The notes under the pieces: model-generated
Told to the model about the DNA's origin: nothing
Databases searched by the model: none
The model's input: the letters and a program-made list of their open reading frames with translations, nothing else
In this document: positions 1-8,506 of the stretch, piece by piece
Layout: each line of letters begins with the position of its first letter
Position numbering within the stretch: position 1 is the first letter of the stretch
NCBI GenBank assembly: GCA_011050675.1
Contig: DRFI01000008.1
Coordinates: 1 to 46,742, forward strand
Source of the DNA: Maribacter sp.
Lineage (GTDB): Bacteria > Bacteroidota > Bacteroidia > Flavobacteriales > Flavobacteriaceae
Length of the DNA stretch: 46,742 nucleotides
Direction of reading: 5' to 3'
Translations under genes and position numbers: made by a program

Positions 1-2
1 CT

Positions 3-149
3 ATTGAAATGACTATCGTAACTGAAACTACTTACGAATTAAACCTTGAGACTAAAACGGAAGTTGCTCGTTTATACAAGTTTAAAAATTCTAGAATTAA
101 AAGAGATTTAAACTTCATCACTAAAGCTAACAAAGCTAAAATGGCTTAA
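3..149 (+). CDS. C-terminal fragment of an unrecognised protein
   Basis: An open frame enters from the left edge and ends at TAA 147-149. It encodes about 48 residues rich in Thr, Lys and Glu, ending in a basic tail (KANKAKMA). An in-frame ATG at 9-11 could start a 46-aa protein, but only eight bases precede it and no ribosome-binding site can be judged, so a truncated larger gene is more likely. No family is recognised. It is convergent with the FAD oxidoreductase, with about 70 bases between them and no clear terminator hairpin. Confidence 0.5.
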   Translation: MEMTIVTETTYELNLETKTEVARLYKFKNSRIKRDLNFITKANKAKMA

Positions 150-221
150 TAATCGACTTGAAGTACTAATTAACAGCACCTATTTATCTTATCTTGATTT
201 TATAGGTCTATTCCTGGATGT

Positions 222-1772
222 TTATAAACCTCTCATTGCAGCTTCAGCACATCTTTCTCCATCCATTGCGGCAGAAACGATACCACCGGCATAACCACCA
301 CCTTCGCCACAAGGAAAAAGCCCTTTAATTACCGGATGTTCTAATTTTTCATTCCTTGGGATGCTAACTGGCGATGAGGTTCTTGACTCGACACCAACAA
401 TATTTGCTTCAGCAGTGTAGTAACCATGCATTTTATCACCAAAAGCTTTAAAGCCCTGTCTAAGTCTGCCTCCAATCAATTTAGGTAGTAGGGAGTGTAA
501 CGGAGCAGAATTCAAACCTGGTTGATATGAGGTCGGGTTTAAATCTGCAGATAAGTTACCTTCCACAAAATCGGTTAATCGTTGAGCAGGAGCTGTTTGT
601 GATCGTCCACCAGAAGTAAAAGCCAGTCGTTCCAAATCTTTCTGATATTCCAATCCTTTAAGTGCTCCAAATTTCTCGTACTTAGGAATATCCTTATCGA
701 TATTAATTTCAACAACAATACCAGAATTTGCGAAAAGGTTATTTCGTTTAGATGGTGACATTCCATTTACAACAACTTCACCAGGGGCAGTAGCTGCAGG
801 AACAATGAATCCGCCAGGGCACATGCAGAAGGAATATACACCTCTATCTTTTACTTGTTCCACTAAGCTATATGATGCAGCTGGAAGCAACTCGCTACGT
901 TCACCAGAACAATGGTATTGAATACTATCTATAATATGCTGTGGATGCTCTACACGAACACCCATGGCAAAAGATTTGGCTTCTAAGGCGATGTCTTTTT
1001 TATGTAATAAATCGAAAATATCACGAGCTGAATGTCCTGTTGCGAGTATCACCCTTTCAACAGCCATTTCATCTTTATCATTTAAAATAATTGCATTTAG
1101 CGTATTGTCTTTGATAACGAAATCGGTTACCTTGGTATTAAAGTGAATTTCACCACCATGATGTTGAATAACCTCTCTAATATTTTGAACGATTTTTGGG
1201 AGTTTATTAGTACCAATATGCGGGTGTGCATCTACCAGTATTTGTTCTGTAGCACCATGAAATACCAAACTTTCAAAAATACGGCGCACGTCTCCACGCT
1301 TTAAGCTTCGCGTATATAATTTTCCATCAGAATATGTGCCTGCACCACCTTCACCAAAACAGTAATTACTTTCAGGGTTAACTTGATGGTCTTGATTAAT
1401 AGCCTTTAAATCTCGTCTACGTTCTTTTACATTATTACCACGTTCTAGAACAATGGGTTTATATCCCATTTCTAAACAACGTAATGCAGCCCACATTCCT
1501 GCAGGTCCAAATCCTATAATATGAATAGGTTTGGCTTTAGAAACATCTTTGTATTTAAAGTTTAAAGTATCGCTAGGGGCAGGCTCATTAATATATATGG
1601 CCAGTTTGTAATTGAAGTAAATTTTAGGTTTACGAGCGTCAATTGATTTTCTAAGAACTTTAATGGTAAATGTGCCATCTTCAAGTCCTAGATATTTCAC
1701 TGTGCGTATCTCTAATCCGTTAGGGGTAGCTTCTTCCTTTAAAGTTAATCGCAATTGTACATTTCTGACCAT
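222..1772 (-). CDS. NAD(P)/FAD-dependent oxidoreductase (COG2509 type)
   Basis: The 516-aa protein has an N-terminal segment of about 80 residues, then a Rossmann dinucleotide motif GFGPAGMWAA near residue 87 with the acidic end of beta-2 at VLERG. A second conserved stretch, SNYCFGEGGAGTYSDGKL, and the C-terminal FPCGEGGGYAGGIVSAAMDG motif that closes the FAD site are present. This order matches the large, poorly characterised FAD-dependent dehydrogenase family COG2509, and the length is normal. There is no signal peptide or membrane segment, so it is cytoplasmic. The substrate cannot be read from sequence. The gene lies 76 bases downstream of the AlkB gene on the same strand, so co-transcription is possible. 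Confidence 0.88.
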   Translation of the reverse strand: MVRNVQLRLTLKEEATPNGLEIRTVKYLGLEDGTFTIKVLRKSIDARKPKIYFNYKLAIYINEPAPSDTLNFKYKDVSKAKPIHIIGFGPAGMWAALRCLEMGYKPIVLERGNNVKERRRDLKAINQDHQVNPESNYCFGEGGAGTYSDGKLYTRSLKRGDVRRIFESLVFHGATEQILVDAHPHIGTNKLPKIVQNIREVIQHHGGEIHFNTKVTDFVIKDNTLNAIILNDKDEMAVERVILATGHSARDIFDLLHKKDIALEAKSFAMGVRVEHPQHIIDSIQYHCSGERSELLPAASYSLVEQVKDRGVYSFCMCPGGFIVPAATAPGEVVVNGMSPSKRNNLFANSGIVVEINIDKDIPKYEKFGALKGLEYQKDLERLAFTSGGRSQTAPAQRLTDFVEGNLSADLNPTSYQPGLNSAPLHSLLPKLIGGRLRQGFKAFGDKMHGYYTAEANIVGVESRTSSPVSIPRNEKLEHPVIKGLFPCGEGGGYAGGIVSAAMDGERCAEAAMRGL

Positions 1773-1848
1773 GCTGCAAAATTAAAGTAAAATACATGAT
1801 GTTAACTATAGGGAGTTAAAAATGCTGAAGGGTAATTTAAAAGTTTTA

Positions 1849-2460
1849 TTAGTTCTCAATAATTGTTCTAAAGGTCAAATTTACTCTTGGATGTTGACTT
1901 TTGGTTGTAGGAGGTAAACGGTGTAGCCAATTAGTTTGGGTTTCATCTTTCATAACAAGTAAACTACCATGTTCTAAAATTAGCTCAACTTTCTCTTTGG
2001 TTTCTTTATGCTTAAAAGCGAACTTTCTTTCAGAACCGAAACTTAAAGAGGCAATTGCTCCGTTCTTTTTAAGGTCTTTTTCTCCGTCGCTATGCCAAGC
2101 CATACCTTCGCTACCATCATGATAAAGGTTAAGTAAGCACGAATTAAAAGTTTCACCAGTTTCATACTCAACTTTGTTCTTTAAAGTCAATAATTCGGTT
2201 GTCCAGAGTAGGGCTTGTTTAGTGGTTTTTGAATAGGTGTATTGAAAAGGCTTTTCGCCATACCATGCTACTTTGCGTTTGGTAATTATTTTTTTACCGA
2301 AAATGATAGCTTCATCATTTTTCCATTCAATAGTATTGAGGAGTTTATCTAAATAAATTTCAGCTTCTTTATCCGTAAAAATCTTTCCATAGTAATTAAC
2401 AGTGCCACCTTGTGGAAGTAGGTTTTTATTGTGGTCAACCTTAATATCGAATAACTTCAT
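1849..2460 (-). CDS. alkB: AlkB-type 2-oxoglutarate/Fe(II) dioxygenase
   Basis: The 203-aa protein carries the complete jelly-roll dioxygenase signature. The iron-binding HxD is in AWHSDGE (H123, D125), the distal His is in NWLHRLP (H180), and the 2-oxoglutarate-binding arginines are in PRVNLTFR (R192 and R198). NLYHDGSEGMAWHSD is the hallmark of AlkB homologues closest to the ALKBH2/3 type, which oxidatively remove alkyl groups from DNA or RNA bases. The protein is cytoplasmic with no extra domains and a normal length for the family. The start is the only ATG at the head of the open frame. It sits between the FAD oxidoreductase and an unknown membrane-anchored protein on the same strand, and a hairpin upstream separates it from the latter. 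Confidence 0.9.
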   Translation of the reverse strand: MKLFDIKVDHNKNLLPQGGTVNYYGKIFTDKEAEIYLDKLLNTIEWKNDEAIIFGKKIITKRKVAWYGEKPFQYTYSKTTKQALLWTTELLTLKNKVEYETGETFNSCLLNLYHDGSEGMAWHSDGEKDLKKNGAIASLSFGSERKFAFKHKETKEKVELILEHGSLLVMKDETQTNWLHRLPPTTKSQHPRVNLTFRTIIEN

Positions 2461-2519
2461 TTTTTAGATTTCTGGAAATGTCTAATTACAATCTAACAAA
2501 ATAAATACTGTTTTAAAAG

Positions 2520-2571
2520 TAAAAGCGAACAGATAACCTATCGAGTATGATAAGTTCTCCATTCGCTTTTA
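2520..2571 (-). terminator. Hairpin, probable terminator of the 2601-3077 gene
   Basis: Arms TAAAAGCGAA (2520-2529) and TTCGCTTTTA (2562-2571) pair perfectly over 10 bp, with a 32-base, partly self-complementary interior. On the minus strand the distal arm runs into a T-rich stretch. The position, 30 bases after the stop of the 2601-3077 gene, fits a terminator. The long loop makes it weaker than a textbook case. Confidence 0.55.
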
Positions 2572-2600
2572 TAACTAGCAAAATGTTAGATTACTTAAAC

Positions 2601-3077
2601 TTAGCTTTTAAGCAAGTTTTTAATTACACTGTTCCATTTCTGTATAGACTGAAATTCTCCACTTAATTGGAAGTTTACTTCAACATCATAAAATTCAAAG
2701 ACAGTGTCAGGTTCATTAGTATTTTTAGGAAAAAGATTTAGAAGCAAGCGTTCTGTAATCTTTTCTTTTCTAGCATATGACTTGCCTATATTAGCAATTT
2801 CACATGTTTTAATGGTAGATAAATCGGCATATTGCTGATTTAAAACTTCACCAGATTTTGAAAAAAAGAAAACAAATTTTTTCTCTTGGTCCACACCAAT
2901 GGCATAATGACCAAAAATTTCATGTTCCGTAATTGTACAGTTATGTTTGTTTGCAACATCATTTAAAGATGTCATCATTTTCTTTTCTTTCGATTTTCTA
3001 CTTCTGCTTGTAACAACAAAAGGCATTGCACAAATTGCAACAGATGCTATACCAATAGCGGCTATTCCTAATTCCAT
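2601..3077 (-). CDS. Unknown membrane-anchored protein
   Basis: The family is not recognised. The 158-aa product begins with one hydrophobic segment (about residues 3-22) followed by a strongly basic stretch (SRSRKSKEKK). The positive-inside rule therefore places the remaining 125 or so residues in the cytoplasm. The soluble part alternates short beta-like segments (FGHYAIGVD, KFVFFFSKSGEVL, VFEFYDVEVNFQL) and ends in an amphipathic helix. There are no cysteine pairs or catalytic-looking motifs. It appears to be a single-gene unit with its own terminator hairpin downstream. It is clearly coding in base composition and frame, but no function can be assigned. Confidence 0.72.
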   Translation of the reverse strand: MELGIAAIGIASVAICAMPFVVTSRSRKSKEKKMMTSLNDVANKHNCTITEHEIFGHYAIGVDQEKKFVFFFSKSGEVLNQQYADLSTIKTCEIANIGKSYARKEKITERLLLNLFPKNTNEPDTVFEFYDVEVNFQLSGEFQSIQKWNSVIKNLLKS

Positions 3078-3184
3078 TTTATATTTTTTTAAATAAGTGA
3101 TATTAATTTCTGTATGAAGTGTTAATTAACTTCATATCAATATGTTATACTTAGCTACCAAAATGATAGACTTAAAAAAATATA

Positions 3185-3559
3185 TTACCAGAAATTATGG
3201 AAAGGAAAGATGAGATCAGACTTTCTATGTCTTATCAATAAGGTATTGGCGTAAAGTATGTACTGCTTATATCTAGAAGTAAAAAGTTCTTCTGTTGTAT
3301 TTAAGTTAGCACTAAAACTTGTAAAAGGAAGCTTATAATTTGGCGTTGAAACTTCTGCAACATCTGAAATAGAAATTTCTGATTGCTGTGCATGCGGAGA
3401 TAAAATCTTTGAGGATTCAGAAAAATATGTTTTCTGATTACCAGTCTTAACTAAAACAATCTCATTAGAAAATGGTAACGTATTGGCAGAACTATATATA
3501 CCGAAACAGTAAACTGTTACGAGTAAGAAAACCCTAAGTATGTTATTCTGCTTTATCAT
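3185..3559 (-). CDS. Unknown small exported protein coupled to the antiporter
   Basis: The 124-aa product starts with a signal-peptide-like N-terminus (basic MIKQNNILR, then a hydrophobic core ending near SSANT). The mature part of about 98 residues is unlike any family I know. Its ATG lies one base after the TAG stop of the antiporter gene (TAG-A-ATG), so its translation is probably coupled to that gene. This tight arrangement is the best evidence that it is real. The signal suggests a periplasmic location, which would place it on the outer face of the antiporter. A function with the antiporter is inference from gene order only. Confidence 0.6.
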   Translation of the reverse strand: MIKQNNILRVFLLVTVYCFGIYSSANTLPFSNEIVLVKTGNQKTYFSESSKILSPHAQQSEISISDVAEVSTPNYKLPFTSFSANLNTTEELFTSRYKQYILYANTLLIRHRKSDLIFPFHNFW

Positions 3560-3560
3560 T

Positions 3561-5033
3561 CTAAACTAAAACACTTTGGTCGAGAATTTCGTTTACTTCT
3601 TTCAAACTTTCTTCATTATCTAACAGCAATACCAAAGTATCATTTGATTCGATTACTGTAGATCCACCCGGACGCACAAATTTACCATCTCTTTTGATCA
3701 TAACAATGAATGCGGACCTTGGAAAATGCAAATCTATAATTCTTTTTTCTACAGCAAAACTGTTAGGAGAAATGGAAACCTCTTCCATTGCAGATTTTGG
3801 TAAATTGAGAATATATCTGTCGTTCTCGGCTATAGGTTTTACTTCATCTGGCAATGCTACATTTAACCATTTAGCAAAAATGGATAGTGTAGTTCCTTGA
3901 ATTAAAACTGATGATACCGATATAAAAAATACGATACTGAAAATAATATTTGCCTTGTCAATACCAGCTAATAGGGGGTAGGTAGCAAACACAATCGGAA
4001 CCGCTCCACGTAAACCAACCCATGAAATATAGAATCTTCTTCCCAATTTCATTTTAAAGAACATTAAGCTTATAAAAACACTTACCGGTCTGGCAACCAA
4101 AATTAAAAACACAGAAATAAGTAATCCTATACCTAAATAGGGCATAATTTGTGAAGGAAATACAAGAAGACCTAAAGTTAGAAACAACACTATTTGCATT
4201 AACCAGGCCATACCGTCGAACATTTTTAATATGGTCGATTTATGTATTAAATCTTGATTACCTAAATACACCGCACAAATGTAAATTGCAAGAAAACCAT
4301 TACCACCAACGACATCGGTAGCAGAAAAGGTGATAAACATTAAAGCAATAACAAGTACAGGGTAAAGTCCTTCAAATCCAAGTTTTATTTTATTGATTAT
4401 AATCTCGCTCAACTTACCGAACGCAAATCCGCCAATACCACCTAAAATCATTTGTTTTAAAAACAAGGGTATAATGGAAAGAATGCTTAAGTCTTGATTA
4501 ATGACCAAGGTTAAAAAAGCCAATGTTAGTACATAGGCCATAGGGTCATTACTACCACTTTCTAATTCTAATGTGGGTCTAAGGTTGCTCTTTAACGCTA
4601 GGTTTTTTGAACGTAAAATGGAAAATACTGCAGCTGCATCTGTAGAAGAGACAATGGAGCCCAATAACATACTTTCATAAATGGTAAAATCTGTAATGTA
4701 ATAGACAAAAGTACCTAAGGTAACCGCAGTAAGCAGAACACCTAAAGTGGATAAAACAAGACCTTCTTTTAAAATTGGCTTTACAGCTTTCCAGTTGGTA
4801 TCTAATCCTCCAGAAAATAGAATAAAGTTCAAGGAAACGATACCTATGAATTGAGCAAGCTTTGGATCATCGAACTTAATACCACCAATACCGTCCGACC
4901 CTGCTAGCATACCTATTGCTAAGAAGAGGATTAAAGTTGGTACGCCAAATTTATAAGATGTTTTACCAACTATAATACTGATGAACAGTAATATGGAACC
5001 TACAAGAAGTATATTTTCAATAGTAAGATTCAT
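3561..5033 (-). CDS. K+/H+ (Na+/H+) antiporter, CvrA/NhaP2-like
   Basis: The 490-aa integral membrane protein has about 12 hydrophobic segments over residues 5-390, followed by a soluble domain of about 100 residues. The conserved CPA1 motifs SSTDAAAVFSILR and GSNDPMAYVLTL are present; the paired acidic residues there belong to the ion-binding site of NhaP-type exchangers. FISWVGLRGAVPIVFA-like sequence (YISWVGLRGAVPIV) is a signature of the CvrA/NhaP2 subgroup. The C-terminal stretch AFIVMIKRDGKFVRPGGSTVIESNDTL matches a TrkA-C/RCK-C regulatory domain. It would export K+ or Na+ in exchange for protons across the inner membrane. The gene is followed by the one-base-spaced exported protein at 3185-3559. 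Confidence 0.9.
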   Translation of the reverse strand: MNLTIENILLVGSILLFISIIVGKTSYKFGVPTLILFLAIGMLAGSDGIGGIKFDDPKLAQFIGIVSLNFILFSGGLDTNWKAVKPILKEGLVLSTLGVLLTAVTLGTFVYYITDFTIYESMLLGSIVSSTDAAAVFSILRSKNLALKSNLRPTLELESGSNDPMAYVLTLAFLTLVINQDLSILSIIPLFLKQMILGGIGGFAFGKLSEIIINKIKLGFEGLYPVLVIALMFITFSATDVVGGNGFLAIYICAVYLGNQDLIHKSTILKMFDGMAWLMQIVLFLTLGLLVFPSQIMPYLGIGLLISVFLILVARPVSVFISLMFFKMKLGRRFYISWVGLRGAVPIVFATYPLLAGIDKANIIFSIVFFISVSSVLIQGTTLSIFAKWLNVALPDEVKPIAENDRYILNLPKSAMEEVSISPNSFAVEKRIIDLHFPRSAFIVMIKRDGKFVRPGGSTVIESNDTLVLLLDNEESLKEVNEILDQSVLV

Positions 5034-5256
5034 TGGTTGGTTTTATTCCTAATTTTTGCAGAACAAAGTTAATTCATTGTGTTAATTTTTTAATTTTATA
5101 ATGTTAATGTTATGTTGTAATTACGCTTGCTATTAAATTGTTTTTTTCTAAATAACATAAGGTTAAGTTTTTTATTCATTTGTTCATAAGAAGATTTTAA
5201 AATGTACTAATAAATAGTTTTTGACGTTAAAATCTGATAACATCAAACAATTAAAT

Positions 5257-6561
5257 ATGAAGTTCTTTAAAAATTTTATTCTTGTTTTTTCATTGGTCTT
5301 AACATTTGGATGTACAAAGGAAGATGAAGTAAAAACAGAAAAAGTTATTGATGAAGAACAAAATGAAGAGGTAGAAACTGTAGAAGAGCCTGAACCCGTT
5401 GTTTATTTCACATATAATGCGACAGCGTTGAATGATTCAGAACGCTGGATAATTGTGTATGATAGCGATGGTAATTTATTAGACTATAAACAAGACCTAT
5501 TAGAAGGTCCAATGACGTTTACAGCTCATAAAGATTCAATTCCTGAAAAGATTAACATTACTAAATTATCTTATAATAAATTTAATGACGGTATCTCTGA
5601 AGGTCATAGATTATTAACCTTTACAGATATCGATGATAATAGTGTTTGGAATGATAATAATTATAATATTACAGGTAATTTAATAGGTACTTTCAACTTT
5701 CAAGTCAGAAACATAACAGAATACGAAGCTTTTCAAATTTCAACTCCTTATAATATTTTAAGACCTGGTGAATTTAGTTCAGAATCTAATGATAATAAAA
5801 TTACTTTACAACTTACAAATATTCCTCTATATGAAAATATGGAATATTGGATAAATGTAAGAGGTGAAAATGGGCGAACTAAATTTTTAAAAATAAGTCC
5901 TGCGAATGGTGAATCTTATATTCATGATTTTAATGACTTTTTGGAATTCGATGAATATGTCACTATTAATTTACCATCTAACCAATTTTACATATTACAA
6001 TCTGGCGGCTTTTCGTCTAATGAATCAAATACGTATTGGGGAGATGGGCAATCTTTTAGCGAATTTTTTGGAAATGGAGAAGGTAAGCCTGAAAATAGTT
6101 TTTTAAATGGATATGATCGCTATAAATTCGGATTAGGTATTTCTTTTATCGATTATAGTTATGGCTATTATAAAATTGGTGATAAGGTTTTGGATATTAC
6201 AATCCCAATGAAGCCTTCATTTACAATGGTTAGCCAAGATATATATAATTTAGAATTTGTTACGGAGTTAAATCCAGTAACTAAGACCACACGTCATAAT
6301 TCTGAAAAAACTAACGAAGAAGGAGCATACTTGACTACGGATTGGGAGGTGTTTTCAACTGGTAGGAGGACTCAACAAATTTATGAGCTACCAATTGAAC
6401 TAATCGAAAGATTCCCAAATATGGAATTGGAAGATCTTAATTTAAACACTGTAATATTATACACGCAGGGTTATGAGCAGCAGCAATTCTTTATAGATAA
6501 GACATCTAAAATTAGAACAGGAAATTACATTAGTGAGAATTACACCTTTAATAAATTTTAA
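5257..6561 (+). CDS. Unknown lipoprotein
   Basis: Starting at ATG 5257 gives MKFFKNFILVFSLVLTFGC, a typical SPII signal with the lipid-modified Cys at residue 19. The frame opens further upstream with TTG codons, but only the 5257 start places the signal at the N-terminus. The 434-aa product has an acidic Glu/Val linker after the Cys, then a long region rich in Tyr, Asn, Phe and Thr with alternating beta-strand character. This looks like a surface-exposed beta-sandwich or propeller-like protein, but no domain is recognised. It stands alone, convergent with the small membrane protein at 6580. Location is inferred as outer membrane or cell surface. Confidence 0.75.
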   Translation: MKFFKNFILVFSLVLTFGCTKEDEVKTEKVIDEEQNEEVETVEEPEPVVYFTYNATALNDSERWIIVYDSDGNLLDYKQDLLEGPMTFTAHKDSIPEKINITKLSYNKFNDGISEGHRLLTFTDIDDNSVWNDNNYNITGNLIGTFNFQVRNITEYEAFQISTPYNILRPGEFSSESNDNKITLQLTNIPLYENMEYWINVRGENGRTKFLKISPANGESYIHDFNDFLEFDEYVTINLPSNQFYILQSGGFSSNESNTYWGDGQSFSEFFGNGEGKPENSFLNGYDRYKFGLGISFIDYSYGYYKIGDKVLDITIPMKPSFTMVSQDIYNLEFVTELNPVTKTTRHNSEKTNEEGAYLTTDWEVFSTGRRTQQIYELPIELIERFPNMELEDLNLNTVILYTQGYEQQQFFIDKTSKIRTGNYISENYTFNKF

Positions 6562-6579
6562 AATTCCAGAAAGTAAAAT

Positions 6580-7041
6580 CTATTTATTTTTTACCATGGT
6601 CTCTTTTCTTCGAAAAAGGCTTTGAAGAATATTAATAATAAAAAATAATAGACCTAATACGATTAGTAAAAGTGCTAATAAATTCATCATGTTCTGTTCA
6701 ACTAAATAATCAAATTTAGGAAAGGATGTTTCTGTACTATAATGTGAAAAAAAAGTAGGAGTCAATAGTAATATTGCAGAGCCACCAATTGTAATTATTG
6801 CATGTGATAAGGTTAGCACATTAATTAGTTTTCGGTTCAGTTTCAGAATAATCCAATAACCCAAACCGGTAATACCAAAAAGGATAGACACCAATTCTGC
6901 CAAATGAATTAAAGAGATAACGTAATAGGTGTCGTGAATATTTATGTCTAATGTTTCGTTAGGAGCTAGAAATCCTATGAGAAGAATAACTGGTATTAAA
7001 ATCCACAATACGAGATGGGGTTTGTTCAGAATACTTTTCAT
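6580..7041 (-). CDS. Small membrane protein with a cytochrome-oxidase-subunit-I-like segment
   Basis: From the ATG at 7041 (a GTG six bases upstream is an alternative) the product is 153 aa. It has four hydrophobic segments, near residues 9-25, 41-64, 74-92 and 115-138. The stretch from D32 to W62 includes IHDTYYVISLIHLAEL, which aligns with subunit I of heme-copper oxidases around the Mg-binding His-Asp pair. H36, D37 and the following TYYV are kept. The heme a ligand position is H46, and the heme a3 ligand position is Leu44. It is far too short to be an oxidase subunit. Similar short flavobacterial proteins exist as far as I recall, without known function. Confidence 0.7.
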   Translation of the reverse strand: MKSILNKPHLVLWILIPVILLIGFLAPNETLDINIHDTYYVISLIHLAELVSILFGITGLGYWIILKLNRKLINVLTLSHAIITIGGSAILLLTPTFFSHYSTETSFPKFDYLVEQNMMNLLALLLIVLGLLFFIINILQSLFRRKETMVKNK

Positions 7042-7127
7042 GTTCACTTATAAAAAATTAATCTTAAGGTCAGGTTAATCTATTATTAAGATCTTCCCAA
7101 TAAAAATTTTATGCCGTTTTTAATAAA

Positions 7128-7135
7128 TACATTTG
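7128..7135 (+). promoter_or_regulatory. Bacteroidota-type -7 element before the ArsR gene
   Basis: TACATTTG matches the Bacteroidota -7 consensus TAnnTTTG. A TTTT-containing stretch about 18 bases upstream is a weak -33 candidate. Transcription would start a few bases downstream, at about 7140. An ATG at 7137 would therefore lie at or before the transcription start, which supports 7161 as the true start of the regulator. Confidence 0.5.
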
Positions 7136-7160
7136 CATGTATCAATATATTAAATGCATC

Positions 7161-7430
7161 ATGGAGCTAAAACAAGTAGAGAAAATATCTAAAGCATTAA
7201 GTGATGTAAATCGATTAAAATTGTTGCAGTACATGCAGAAGAACCAAGGTAAGGTAGAATGTACTAGAGCATGTGATTTATTAGATTTAGCACAGCCCTC
7301 TATTAGTCATCATATAAAAAAACTAGTAGAATCCGGATTAATAAACCAGCATAAAATAGGTCGAAATTATAACTATTCACTTAATCATGAGGTTTGGGAT
7401 AATTACTTGTTGAGATTACAGAAGTTATAA
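7161..7430 (+). CDS. ArsR/MarR-like winged-helix regulator
   Basis: The 89-aa product (97 aa if the ATG at 7137 is used) is a compact winged-helix DNA-binding protein. An opening helix (KISKALSDVNRLKLLQYMQ) is followed by the recognition region CDLLDLAQPSISHHIKKLVESGLI and the wing HKIGRNYNYSLNH, the ArsR-family order. The classic metal motif ELCVCDL is absent; Cys in CTRACDLL is the only similar feature, so metal sensing is not supported. It lies 53 bases upstream of the flavin-dependent monooxygenase on the same strand and probably controls that gene and itself. The promoter element at 7128-7135 supports the downstream start. Confidence 0.82.
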   Translation: MELKQVEKISKALSDVNRLKLLQYMQKNQGKVECTRACDLLDLAQPSISHHIKKLVESGLINQHKIGRNYNYSLNHEVWDNYLLRLQKL

Positions 7431-7483
7431 TTTTTTTGTATTGATATATAGATACTTTTAAATGTATAAATGAATTTATTTAA

Positions 7484-8494
7484 ATGAAAAAAATAGAATA
7501 TTCTATATTAGACTTAGCGATTGTATCACAAGGATCTTCATTAAAAGAGACCTTTGATAATTCATTGTTACTTGCACAAACTGCTGAAAATGTAGGTTAT
7601 AAAAGGTTTTGGCTAGCAGAGCACCATAATTCTATTGCTATTGGGAGCAGTGCTACATCTATTTTAATAGGTAATATAGCAGAAGGCACTAAAACGATAC
7701 GAGTTGGATCTGGCGGAATAATGCTTCCAAATCATTCTCCATTAATTATAGCAGAACAGTTTGGTACTTTAGGTATACTTTACCCAAATCGAATTGATTT
7801 AGGGTTGGGTCGTGCACCAGGTACAGATCAGTTGACAGCACAAGCAATCCGTTCCGATTTTTTCCAAGCGGCACAGTCGTTTCCATTAGAGATTGAAAAA
7901 ATACAACGTTACTTTTCTACAGAAAATGCAGATGCAAAAGTACGTGCTACTTTAGCTGAGGGCGTAGATGTACCACTATATATTTTAGGTTCAAGTACAG
8001 ATAGTGCTCATTTGGCAGCTAAAAAAGGCTTGCCATATGCTTTTGCCAGTCACTTCGCAACAACACATTTAATGAATGCGCTGAAGATTTACCACAATGA
8101 ATTTCAACCATCGAGTGAGTTAGAAAAGCCATATACCATGGCAGGTGTTAATATAATAGTGGCTGATACCGATGAAGAGGCAGAACGTATTTCTACATCG
8201 CTTTACAAGATGATTGTAGGGTTGTTGACCGGAAATAGAGGCTTTATGCAAGCTCCTGTGGATATGACAGAAGAATTACGAGAATTAAGTCAGAATTCGT
8301 CCGTGCAACAAATGCTTAAATACTCATTTATTGGGAGCAAGGAAACAGTAAAAAAACAGGTAAAGCAATTTATTGCCGATACTCAAGTGGATGAACTGAT
8401 AGCAGTTACTAACATTTATGATGGTCAAGACCGTATTAAATCATATCAATTGTTCGCTGAGATTATGAAAGAGTTGAATGGGGAGAACAGTTAA
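7484..8494 (+). CDS. LLM-class flavin-dependent oxidoreductase
   Basis: The 336-aa protein belongs to the bacterial luciferase-like superfamily. Diagnostic stretches are YKRFWLAEHHNS near residue 40, the glycine-rich VGSGGIMLPNHSPLIIAEQFGTL near 90, and RIDLGLGRAPGTD near 115. The later PLYILGSSTDSAHLAAKKGLPYAFASHF is the usual F420/FMN-barrel signature of the MsnO8/YhbW-like group. It is a cytoplasmic TIM-barrel oxidoreductase that uses reduced flavin; the substrate is unknown. It follows the ArsR-type regulator and ends in a terminator hairpin that overlaps its own stop codon, so the two genes form a closed unit. The length is normal for the family. Confidence 0.9.
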   Translation: MKKIEYSILDLAIVSQGSSLKETFDNSLLLAQTAENVGYKRFWLAEHHNSIAIGSSATSILIGNIAEGTKTIRVGSGGIMLPNHSPLIIAEQFGTLGILYPNRIDLGLGRAPGTDQLTAQAIRSDFFQAAQSFPLEIEKIQRYFSTENADAKVRATLAEGVDVPLYILGSSTDSAHLAAKKGLPYAFASHFATTHLMNALKIYHNEFQPSSELEKPYTMAGVNIIVADTDEEAERISTSLYKMIVGLLTGNRGFMQAPVDMTEELRELSQNSSVQQMLKYSFIGSKETVKKQVKQFIADTQVDELIAVTNIYDGQDRIKSYQLFAEIMKELNGENS

Positions 8495-8502
8495 GTTCTC
8501 TC
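8481..8502 (+). terminator. Terminator overlapping the monooxygenase stop codon
   Basis: GGGAGAAC (8481-8488) pairs with GTTCTCTC (8495-8502) over eight positions including one G-T pair. The loop AGTTAA contains the TAA stop of the oxidoreductase. The distal arm is followed by TATTTTAA. It is a plus-strand terminator by position and has no T-rich tract on the minus strand. Confidence 0.55.
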
Positions 8503-8506
8503 TATT

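Noticed and set aside
7161..7430. Arsenic or metal sensing by the ArsR-type regulator
   Set aside because: The ELCVCDL metal motif and other known ligand sets are missing, and the neighbour is a flavin monooxygenase with no metal-resistance gene.
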